Positions 39,271 to 49,789 of a stretch of 64,000 nt of DNA are shown here, in pieces. The stretch lies in NCBI GenBank assembly GCA_018292915.2, contig JACVVK020000143.1:331001-395000 (forward strand), written 5' to 3'. A model generated the notes under the pieces. The model did not search any database, was not told the DNA's origin, and saw only the letters and a program-made list of their open reading frames with translations. Numbering within the stretch: the first letter of the stretch is position 1; every line of letters begins with the position of its first letter. Position numbers and translations under genes: made by a program. This DNA comes from Batillaria attramentaria (Eukaryota; Mollusca; Gastropoda; Batillariidae).

Positions 39271-40440
39271 TCAGCCAGTCCAAGTGTGAACGCCAATGCA
39301 GATTTGACACCCAGAACATATAATACATACACATGCACATGTTGCTAGGTTCACCTCATGTGGCTCACAAGACATGGATCCAACTTCAAGTGTCTTGTCA
39401 GACGAGCCTACATTATCTTTTGACAAATACGTCATCAACAGCACAGTGGTAATGTATAATGCATAAATGTGAGTTTAATCACACAAACAGCTCCAGATCT
39501 CAACACCTCAGGCATGCATTGAATGTCAGGATAGCCGGGCCTGATCTGCAACAAGCAAAATCTACAGCAGCTAACACTAACACTAACACTAACAAAGCAT
39601 CAGGTACATGTAGTTAGATTTTGCCCTGAGGTGACACAAACTGTGTGGATCCATACATGGGTCACACGTACCTGAAGAGGGTAATGCCCCTCTCTCTTTC
39701 TGCTCACCACACCAGTATGGGCGGCCATCGTCCACAAACAATGGAGAAAAAATCAAGTCTCCTCTTCACTTCAGTTATGGAGATAGTTGTCTGCAAACCA
39801 CAACCTGCAGCTCTCTCTCTCTCTAACACTAAGTGTATCATGTGGGGAGCCAGCTCCTCTCCTAATGCCCTGATATACCGTCCTGCATTACCATGGTAAC
39901 CACATGCTCATCACGCTTCCAGAAAATCAGGTTTTGATATGGCCAAGTGGATGGAGTCGCATACGGCCAGTGTTATCAGTAATGGGGGGGGGGGGGGGGG
40001 GGGTTGGGGGGGCATTAGGAAGAAAGTTTCTGGTCTTTACCGATTCCCTGTAGACTAGCAGCAGGGAACCAGCATCTCCAACACTGATAGCTGATTGTAA
40101 GTTGAAGGGAAGTGGGACAGGTAAGGGACAGTATCTCAATGTGCAGATGCAGAACCAGGAAGCAGGCGTGTGGGTGAGAGATAAGCTATAAGCTACATGT
40201 ATACATGTATATTTGCTGTGTAATGGGAAGAACCCACTCCACTGACATTTTCTACAGGGTGCATACGTCCACATTTACTGCTCACTCACTTCAGTTTATG
40301 TATGTGTCTGGCTTTTGCTGTCAGGGAGAACAGCCAGCACCCAGTACTCTTTTCTGTTTTATCAGCAGCCGAATGGTTTACAATTACAAGAATACATGAA
40401 GTACATGCACACAACTCCAACAGACACCAGGGTAATGTCA

Positions 40441-40736
40441 GCCAATGCACGGACATGACACACTGTACATACTGACCATGCAGCCAATGCACGGACATGA
40501 CACACTGTACATACTGACCATGCAGCCAATGCACGGACATGACACACTGTACATACTGACCATGCAGCCAATGCACGGACATGACACACTGTACATACTG
40601 ACCATGCAGCCAATGCACGGACATGACACACTGTACATACTGACCATGCAGCCAATGCACGGACATGACACACTGTACATACTGACCATGCAGCTAATGC
40701 ACGGACATGACACACTGTACATACTGACCACGCAGT
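40441..40736. repeat. 42-bp minisatellite, 7 copies
   Basis: Seven near-identical units starting ccaatgcacggacatgacac. A multiple-of-three period gives open frames on both strands. No gene features. Confidence 0.96.
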
Positions 40737-41278
40737 TTTGCAATGTACTGACTTGTGTATTCACAATTTCATGAAAGCTAAGTTCTAGAAAGCTAAGTTC
40801 TAGAAAGCTAAGTTCAGAGTTCAGCCACCAATGATCAGTTGAAACCTTGGAACTAATGGAGGTGTACACAAAATTTACGAATTTGTCACACACAGGGGAT
40901 GAGCTTCAAGTGTCAACTTGAAAAAGTTTAGTATGAACTAATGAAGAGGGACTTGAATGAGTTCTGAGGGGAAAAACTGCTGACTACAAACTAACAAAGC
41001 TCTAATGCTGTTTTGCCAAATGAACAGATGGTCCTTTTGGCCCGTGCGACCATTTTGGTGACTTTGCGGCTTCTAATAGTAGAAGTATAACTTTCTTTGG
41101 CCTGACGCTTCCATATCTGTAGTACATGTTGATATGACTAAGTCACTAAAAATAACCACCAATCAATGTTGTCTTGTTGGTATTTAGTCAGCACCCAAAC
41201 AGCACTGTTTGCTAAAGTGCACGGTGTGCTTAGAACTGCTGTACGTACACGGAAATATAAACCCGTGTCACCACAATG

Positions 41279-41361
41279 ATAGCCCAGAACAGAGTGCGAT
41301 GGCGAAGGGTTGTCGACGGCCTATGCTCCATGTGGAGCCAGGGGCCTAAGTAAGTAAGTAA
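41279..41361 (+). mobile_element. 5'-truncated LINE 3' end with target-site duplication
   Basis: 83 bp encoding the end of a reverse-transcriptase ORF (NRVRWRRVVDGLCSMWSQGP-K-stop), a C-terminus typical of LINE ORF2, followed by a (TAAG)n tail. Flanked by 12-bp duplications GTCACCACAATG at 41267-41278 and 41362-41373. A dead, very short insertion. Confidence 0.75.
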
Positions 41362-41964
41362 GTCACCACAATGGTGACTGAATCTGATGTAAATATTAAG
41401 CACGTTCAATGAAAATTTGTCCACAGCACTATAGACTTTTCAAACGTATTGACACTTTCAGCAAAGTAGTGTTCTACCATATATACATGTACCATAAACA
41501 GCAACATTCCAAGGAAGTCAGACACCTCAGGGAGCCAACTCCTACAATCAGCACTAATGGCACTGGCTGGAAGTTCTTATCTCCCTCTACTCCAGCAGGC
41601 TGCCGGCTTTGTCTGGGAGTATCACTGTTATAGGACAGGCTTTAACTTTCATAACTTTCCCACACAAGCCTGCACCTCCTCCAACCTGGCTTTACATTCT
41701 GGAGCTGGAGCTGGAGCAATGGGCATAATAATTCAATATGTACACATATTAATTTATACGATTTGTGTCACAGTCTCCTCAACAGAAACAACCCTTTGGC
41801 AAGGAAGAGGAAAAAGTGACAGATTTTTTTTTTTTTTTTTAAATGATAATAATGATTCCTGCACTCACAACGGCAAATGAATAATTCACTGCATGTACAC
41901 CACTGCATACGTTACTTTTGGGGACCACCATTGTACCAACTAGAGAGGCAGAAGCCTCCATGGC

Positions 41965-42945
41965 TCCCTTGTGACACAGGTCAAGGTCATTCACAAAAGT
42001 ATGTTTGTAGAGCTCTTATCACTATCCAGTATCATGCTAAGTGATGTGTCTGGCGCTCTGAGTTCCTGGCAATATTACAATTTTCCCCGAAACAGTTTGT
42101 ACAGCCTTGACCTTTGGTCAAGGTCATTCAAAAGAGATCTCATCAATGTCTATCATCATGCCAAGTTTGATGCCTCTAGCATTTGTAGTTCCTCTGAAAA
42201 AAGTAATGTTAAAATTCACAACAGACAGCTTTAATGACCTTGACCTTCAGTCAAGGTCATTCAGAAAGGTAGGTCTCATTGCTGTCTATCATCATGCCTC
42301 GTTTGGTGCCTCTACTGTTTGTTGTTTTGGAGAAAATGCCAAGGTTAAAGTTTCCAAAAAAACGCTTGCATGACCTTGACCTTGACTAAAAGTCACTAAA
42401 CACAGGTACCTCTGTAAAGGTGCTGCCAATGTCAATCATCGCACATAGTTTGATGCTTCTGATTCTTCTAGATACTGAGAAAATGCAAATGTAAAATTTC
42501 CGAACAGACTGTTTTAAGATGGTATGTGTGCATAGGTCTTATCACTGTCTATCAGCATGCCAGGTTTGGCACCTCTGCTGTTCGTTGTTTCTGAGAAAAT
42601 GCCAATGTTAAGGTTTCACAAAACTATCTTGTACGGCCTTGACCTTGACAGAAGGTCACTGACTACATGTATGTATATAGATCTGTAAAGTTCTTATCAA
42701 TGTCTATCATCATGCAAAGTTTAAAACCTCTGGCATTTGTAGATTACGAGAAAATGCCAATGTAAAATTTTCAAACAGAGAGCTTTAGTGACCTTGACCT
42801 TGAGTCAAGGTCATTCAAAATGATATGTTTTGAAAGGTCTTGTGCTAGTCTATCAGCATGCCAAGTTTGGTGCCTCTACTGTTTGTAGATTCTGAGAAAA
42901 TGACAACATTAAAGTTTTCTGGACAGACAGACAGACAGACAGATG
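41965..42945. repeat. Multimeric repeat with TCAAGGTCA palindromes and (GACA)n end
   Basis: Six or seven diverged units of about 130-180 bp sharing ctatcatcatgccaagttt, gagaaaatgccaatgtt and a TGACCTTGACC / GTCAAGGTCATT inverted pair (clear at 42107-42130, 42233-42262 and 42785-42815). The last unit ends in gacagacagacagac at about 42920-42942. The layout is of an interspersed molluscan-type repeat made of tandem monomers. Confidence 0.7.
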
Positions 42946-43370
42946 ACGGAGGGTTACTACATAGACTCCCATTGTTACACAAGGGAGCCAACAATATGAA
43001 CAGCAAACAAGGTGCAGGTTGACTGTGACTGAGAGCAAGTTCTACAAACAGGCTGTCCTTTCTAAACGCCCACTGGCAGTGCAAGGGAGGTAACATGCCT
43101 TCCAAAGTGCACTGCCACCTGTGCTGGGCGATCACCATAGCACAACTGTTTAGCACAACTGTCACAGTGGCATCCTGACTTAAGGCTGTCATGGAACTCT
43201 ATCACTACCAAGAACAGTTTTTAAAAAAAAGCGACATCACCACCAACTCAGCCCATAATCATACAATCATGTTCAGGAGCATGAGAAACTATTCCAGCCG
43301 CACATTACTGACCTAGATGACACAAACAAAGCCGTGTCCTGACCACAGGCAAAACTAAAAATAAAATAAT

Positions 43371-43725
43371 CAGAGCTTCAGATTGTTTTTAAATGTCATG
43401 GGCCCAATGACCCATGGCTGAGCAAAATGAGGGGTCAATTTTCAAAATGATGGGTCATTGACAAAATCTTGAAGCGAAAAAAAGTCAGAGGTGTACTAAC
43501 TTTATTTTGTCCTTCTTGAAGAGGTAGCGCCTTTTTTTCTGCGCCCACACTTGAACAGCTTTATCAAAGGGCATGTTTTGGAAGTTGGGTCCGGCATTGT
43601 GTGTGTGTGTGTGTGTGTAGGCCAAAAGTGCGCGCGCCACACTGGCGCATACACATTAACTCTTGCGCGTCATTTTGATATTTTACGCGTCAATGGCGCG
43701 GGCGCGCCGACAATCTGAAGCTCTG
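43371..43725. mobile_element. hAT-like MITE
   Basis: 355 bp with perfect 16-bp terminal inverted repeats CAGAGCTTCAGATTGT (43371-43386) and its complement at 43710-43725. CAGAG ends are usual for hAT transposons. Flanks share AATAAT on both sides, part of a possible degraded 8-bp duplication. The interior has no transposase ORF, only GTCATTG-rich and GC-rich (gcgcgc) sequence plus a short (GT)n. Confidence 0.7.
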
Positions 43726-46303
43726 AATAATAGGACTTTTTATGACTAATCATAATCATAGTAAGTACAGGCAACTGCATGGGCAGTCAATGTTCTGACA
43801 CGATCAAGGTCTGAATGTGCAATCATTTACACTATAAAAAAACATGCCCAGCACGGGCATAAGGAAATTATACAGATGCAGCATGTTTACTGTCCTGTTT
43901 CGGTGTTCCCAATAACAATAATAATAATGATCACGGTTTCCTAATATGTTCCATTACCCACTGAGGGTAAACTATCCTCTGAAGTATGAACTTTTACTCA
44001 AAGCCAGTTTCTCACACATTTACATTCTAGGTAGATCTGTGCAATATACTTGCAGCTGCTGTCGCCAGCGTCACATGTTATATGCACACAATAAAAACTG
44101 AGTCAAATGGCGGACACTGAGTGAACACTTTAAGTCTTACTGGTGTAACTACATATGTTTTATATATTGCCGCTGTGACAGCCTCTCTTCCATACAGTGA
44201 TACAACTTCGCTTCCTAGTTTTTGCTAGGTCAGCAACACAATCTCATTTCGGTCAATCTTACTCCGTCCCTAAGCAATATATACACATCCGATGTCTACC
44301 AACGCTGCACCGAATTACACGAGTAAATAAAAACAAACTAAAAAACACACAAGGCAAATAGTAAATCAAAGAAGACTCGATGTGCCAAGTTGGGTAGGAA
44401 GAATCAAGATCTATAGAAATCATACACTAGCCCTACAGTCCACACACATCTTACCTTTCGGCGACAGTAAGCAAGTGTTTCCCAGATTTCTTTGCAGGCT
44501 CGTCGTGGTGAAGTTTCTTCGACGAATAAACGAACTGAAAGTCACTTTGTACAGACTGACCGGTATTCTGATCGTTCAGGACAAATCACATGCTTCGATG
44601 AACGTAAACACAAGTGTACAACTCCCGAATTTCTCGAGGTGTCGATTTACCTGCCCAATCACAGCGCCACCTTGCGGTTTACCTTTGACAGTGAACTAAA
44701 ATTGTGCTCGGCAAAAACGCGTGCCAAACCGGAGCAAAAGCAATTTAGTTTTTGTTGAGCTAACCGTCCTGTGTACACTAAAACTACTTGTATGCTCACA
44801 ATAAACTATGAACTTTGTGTTTTGTTGGATTAAAAGTACATTGTGCTTCAAGAGATTCTTTTAAACTGATCATTGGAACTAGCATGTGCCCGGTTTTGGT
44901 TTTGTCACATTCTTGGAGATACTTCCGGTTTTCCTCCGTTGTGACACCGGCAGCAGACGATGAGTGTCGGTCCTCGCCCTTAGGAGAAATTCGGCGTGGA
45001 TGAGCAGGGAGGGGATGTCCGCATTGCAGTCTATCGGTTTTTCACAATGATCTGCGCATCTGGTCATCGAAGAACTTACAGAAGTCTTTAGTTGCAAGAT
45101 CCGCGTCTGTTTGTCCGACCTGGTGCTATGGTTTCGGGCAGAGCACCAAGGACAAACATTGTGCGGAAGCATGAGTGATACTTGTTTCAGAACTTGCCGT
45201 CCACTATGATGTTTTGCTGAATCTACTAACAGGTAATCCTTGAGAGTGTAGAAGTGGCCACGATGTATTTATGTAATTAGGGCGTATGGGGTGAGGCGGG
45301 TAGGGCGTATGGGGTGAGGCAGGGGGAGGAACGAAGGGGCCGGCACGAAACCAACCTTATTAATTAGAAATTGTCACCCTGGTAGGGAGTAACTTCATAT
45401 CTTCACAGCCTCAGCACGCAGCAGTCAAAGTTCGAGTGTCATGTCTTGCATACATGGCCCATGAACTAATGAACAGATGTATGCCATTTCAGAGCACGAA
45501 AGGGCGCTTTTAACCCTTCCAGCACTAAGTGCCACTCATACTGCAGCAGCAGCATTCCTCCCTCCACTGGCGATCCCAGGCCGGTTTTGCTGGACCTGAC
45601 TTTGAACATTATTGCTCAAATACTGCTTAACTAGTCTCATTCAAACTTCTGTAAAGCACACAATGAATGAGGCTTCCCTGACGAAGGAGTCTTTTTAAAC
45701 CTTCAAGGCCTCCATATCAGAAGATATTTCTAGAGTTCGGTAACTCCACTGACTCATGTCGGTTGTCAGCTATGGGGTGCAAGTCAGCAATAACAGTTGT
45801 CTAACAGTAGGTGCCAGCCGGCAACAAAAGCCGGGAAAGGGTTAAGATGGGTAAAAAGTTTCTGTCTCTGTGTTAGTGTATGGCTCAGACTGTGTACACT
45901 ACTTGACGTGTATGACTTTAATCTGTATATATACACATCTATTGATGAAGTAACTGTATAACTGAATACTAATCATGCAGTTTATACAGTTTGCTGTTAC
46001 AAAAGTAACATATGGTTTCCTCCAGTTTATGTGTGGGCTGCTCAAAACAACAGTATTGCTTTTTTGTCTTTCTCCCATTGGTGAAGCCTGATTTGTGAAT
46101 CATCTACAGGGTACCAAAGTGAGTGGAACAGTACCTTCATTCACTTGGTGGCAACAAGCATTTGATTTCACACCTAAAGCAACCCTGTTATCAAAGATAT
46201 AGGGGGCGTAGTACGATTGCTGCAAGAATCAGTGATAAATCGGCGAGAGTAGAAAAAAAAATTCAAATGTCACTTGAATACACGTACATGTACATGTACT
46301 TAC
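43726..46303. other. Intergenic or intronic; possible promoter near 44.5-45.0 kb
   Basis: Between 44450 and 45180 CpG and mixed-composition sequence rises, unlike the AT-rich flanks, and open frames occur on both strands (44492-44758 plus, 45172-44879 minus) without recognisable domains. The TTAA-bounded element at 45514 follows. Confidence 0.3.
45514..45841. mobile_element. Possible piggyBac-type MITE
   Basis: Bounded by TTAA on both sides (45510-45513 and 45842-45845) with inverted ends CCCTTCCAGC on the left and CCCTTTCCCGGC (complement) on the right. TTAA duplication with CCCT ends is the piggyBac signature. The inverted repeats are short and imperfect, and no transposase remains. Confidence 0.5.
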
Positions 46304-46420
46304 ATGAATCTCCGTTTGCGAATCTTCCATTTCAGTGATGACTGCCTTTAAATCCGCAAAGTTGAAATTCTTTGGGAACTCGTTTGTTTCTAAGCCGTCG
46401 TTCTTCTTTGACTTGGCCAT
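46304..46420 (-). CDS. Candidate first coding exon (minus strand)
   Basis: ATG at 46420 in the context tttcactATGGCC, 39 codons, then the consensus donor CAT|GTAAGT at 46303. Encodes MAKSKKNDGLETNEFPKNF and a predicted helix ADLKAVITEMEDSQTEIH. Phase 0 end makes it compatible with the exon candidate at 36985 and with the FAK exon at 16598. I do not recognise the protein. The excellent donor and acidic, helix-like content argue for a real exon; which gene it belongs to is open. Confidence 0.5.
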
Positions 46421-47080
46421 AGTGAAATTTTGCCAGGTGTTGCCTCAGTTGATACTCCTTCGGCTGTGAGTTGTTTCCATCACATGTCATTAACTACACA
46501 CTCATCACTTACGCCACATGGGACGATCAGTTACATACGAGAGATTCTCAGTCGACCTGCTATTACAGTGTAATGGTCAGATTCCTGAGGTTGTCATGGA
46601 GTTCTAACAAATTGATCTCTCCACCACCACTGTTGTGGGATTCACAACATGACTGGACAGAAGAGTGGCATAACTAACATAACTTAAAGGCCTGCCATCC
46701 CCTGCTTGCTTCATTGTCAAGTGTGGCTTTCCGTGTCTCGTTTCTCATTTCCTGTTTGTTCATCCTTGACACTGCTGACAACAGTCGCTTGGTTGTTCAC
46801 TTTGTTCTGTACTGACTGATGTGTACTAGATGTACCATATGCTGTACCCACAATGCTGCGCTGCTTGTTAGCAAGAAATTCTTGACAAAATTATTTAAAA
46901 CCTACTCTGTTCTGAAAGGGCTCATATATAGATAATTATATATATACACGTATAAAGCTACCTAAACACAAGCAGCTTACCAAACCAAACCACCACCACC
47001 CACCCCCCAACCCCCTGAAAAACAAACAAAAGACAAACCAAACAATAATAACAAAATAATGTGAAAGGATTTCCTCTAAA

Positions 47081-47332
47081 TTGAGGTTACATGTATTCCA
47101 CAAGTTTGTAAATTATTACATGTATATTTGTCTTAAAAGAGAAGTTGGTACGCAGCTAAATTTATATCCGTGGGAACTAAAAAATGTCCTGGATGACCCT
47201 AAAGTAAGGACAGTTGTCCTGAATCATTACAACTGTGGCAAAAATGATAGGCAATGTGTCCACCTGGGTGAGAAAGGAATCAAACATTTCAAAGTGGATT
47301 CGGTCTCTGATCGATGTCTGAAATGGATGTGA
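47081..47332 (+). CDS. Orphan protein-like ORF, possible terminal exon or gene fragment
   Basis: Open frame ending at a TGA (47330-47332); the region from about 47130 reads KREVGTQLNLYPWELKNVL, DDPKVRTVVLNHYNCGKND and GEKGIKHFKVDSVSDRCLKW. Composition is that of a globular protein rather than repeat DNA. The frame has no ATG before 47117, so it is more likely an exon (possible acceptor gtcttaaaag at about 47140) or a decayed fragment than a whole gene. Not recognised. Confidence 0.3.
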   Translation: MRLHVFHKFVNYYMYICLKREVGTQLNLYPWELKNVLDDPKVRTVVLNHYNCGKNDRQCVHLGEKGIKHFKVDSVSDRCLKWM

Positions 47333-47835
47333 AGCCCTGTGGTACAACTATACAAGCGCTTTGGTTGTTTTCCATCAGTGTCTCTGTGTGTACAGAGAAC
47401 GTATACAGTGGGGATGTACATGTACATGTATAGAGAGAAGGAAAAGGATAGTATCGGACAGCACTTTTCATGGTAAACAGGAATTACCTCATCCACAAAG
47501 GCTTCCTGGCAAAATCATCTAACATAGGACATGTATATTTATACTACCACTAAATACCTTCACAAGGCCACACTAAGATGAATAAAATCCTTGTTGAAGA
47601 CTTGTGAAAGAAAAATCAAGAAAGCTTTTCTAAACTTTGTTCTATGTTTGTCTGTGTGTTGTAACTTCAGACAAGTCAGCTTTGTGTAATGATGAGAGTT
47701 TCCTGTTGAATAGTGGGATTTCGGTTTTATGCAGGTATATATTATGCGGGTAATGACAAGGAAATCGTTAAGATTTTGACCAGACTACTCACAGTCACAC
47801 ATAAATAATAACATAATAATAACATAAATAAATTT

Positions 47836-49233
47836 GTTAGTGCACGAATACACACACTGACACACTCTCCCACCCTCACACACATACAGTGTATGTTAGT
47901 GCACGAATACACACACTGACACACTCTCCCACCCTCACACACATACAGTGTATGTTAGTGCACGAATACACACACTGACACACTCTCCCACCCTCACACA
48001 CATACACACACTGACACACTCTCCCACCCTCACACACATACAGTGTATGTTAGTGCACGAATACACACACTGACACACTCTCCCACCCTCACACACATAC
48101 ACACACTGACACACTCTCCCACCCTCACACACATACAGTGTATGTTAGTGCACGAATACACACACTGACACACTCTCCCACCCTCACACACATACACACA
48201 CTGACACACTCTCCCACCCTCACACACATACAGTGTATGTTAGTGCACGAATACACACACTGACACACTCTCCCACCCTCACACACATACAGTGTATCCT
48301 TGTTAGTGCACGAATACACACACTGACACACTCTCCCACCCTCACACACATACAGTGTATGTTAGTGCACGAATACACACACTGACACACTCTCCCACCC
48401 TCACACACATACAGTGTATGTTAGTGCACGAATACACACACTGACACACTCTCCCACCCTCACACACATACACACACTGACACACTCTCCCACCCTCACA
48501 CACATACAGTGTATGTTAGTGCACGAATACACACACTGACACACTCTCCCACCCTCACACACATACACACACTGACACACTCTCCCACCCTCACACACAT
48601 ACAGTGTATGTTAGTGCACGAATACACACACTGACACACTCTCCCACCCTCACACACATACACACACTGACACACTCTCCCACCCTCACACACATACAGT
48701 GTATGTTAGTGCACGAATACACACACTGACACACTCTCCCACCCTCACACACATACAGTGTATGTTAGTGCACGAATACACACACTGACACACTCTCCCA
48801 CCCTCACACACATACACACACTGACACACTCTTCCACCCTCACACACATACACACACTGACACACTCTCCCACCCTCACACACATACACACACTGACACA
48901 CTCTCCCACCCTCACACACATACAGTGTATCCTTGTTAGTGCACGAATACACACACTGACACACTCTCCCACCCTCACACACATACAGTGTATGTTAGTG
49001 CACGAATACACACACTGACACACTCTCCCACCCTCACACACATACAGTGTATCCTTGTTAGTGCACGAATACACACACTGACACACTCTCCCACCCTCAC
49101 ACACATACAGTGTATGTTAGTGCACGAATACACACACTGACACACTCTCCCACCCTCACACACATACAGTGTATGTTAGTGCACGAATACACGCACTGAC
49201 ACACTCTCCCACCCTCACACACATACAGTGTAT
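47836..49233. repeat. Higher-order minisatellite (59-bp unit with 36-bp sub-unit)
   Basis: Basic unit: gttagtgcacgaataca, then cacactgacacactctccca, then ccctcacacacatacagtgt. In many units the inner 36-bp part is doubled (up to four times near 48775-48925), giving 95-bp forms repeated in blocks; another variant has the insert cctt (gtatccttgttag). Ends about 160 bp upstream of the PAQR start codon. Confidence 0.96.
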
Positions 49234-49394
49234 CCTTGAAAGCAGAATGACCATGGTGTGAGAGTAAAAGTTTTACTGTTGGAGGAAACACACAAGAAGA
49301 TGCCCAGATAGTGCATTATGCAAACTAACATGTTAATGGTATTGTTGACACTCGCAGACAGGGAGCTGCTACACCAACACAGGCGGCCACTGCC

Positions 49395-49789
49395 ATGACC
49401 AACGACGGCATCTCCGCCATGACCCCTACAGCCAACAGCACCAGGGCGCACCAGGATGCGTCGACAAGCACAACCGCCACCACTACGCTACGATACCGTC
49501 TTCGCCCATCTCTCGTGCCCACCACCACCAAGGCTGGTGTTCCCCGCGTGTTTCACGAACCGCATGTGGAGACAGGCTTTCGACAAACCGATCAGCCATG
49601 GACGTACTATGTGTGCAGCCTTTTCCAGATCCACAACGAATGCATGAACTGTTGGACACACCTGGTTGCACTGGTGGTGGTGCTTCATCGCACCTGGCTG
49701 TTTTCACAGGAGTTTGACATGCTTCACGACCCCTACATGTGGCCGCTTGGAGCAGGCTTGTTGACAAACATCTTCTTGTATTTGTGCAG
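49395..49789 (+). CDS. PAQR: PAQR exon 1
   Basis: 131 codons plus two bases (AG) of Ser132; donor CAG|GTGCGT. Residues 1-48 are a Thr/Ser-rich N-terminus. The conserved part begins at VPRVFHEPHVETGF, passes the E82/N85/H89 motif, and ends in the second membrane segment (GLLTNIFLYLC). Confidence 0.88.

Noticed and set aside
44879..45172. Minus-strand frame MLPHNVCPWCSARNHS as a gene
   Set aside because: Both strands are open here, no domain is recognised, and it may simply be CpG-richer promoter sequence.
47836..49233. CRISPR-like array
   Set aside because: Units are contiguous minisatellite copies without unique spacers, in a eukaryotic genome.
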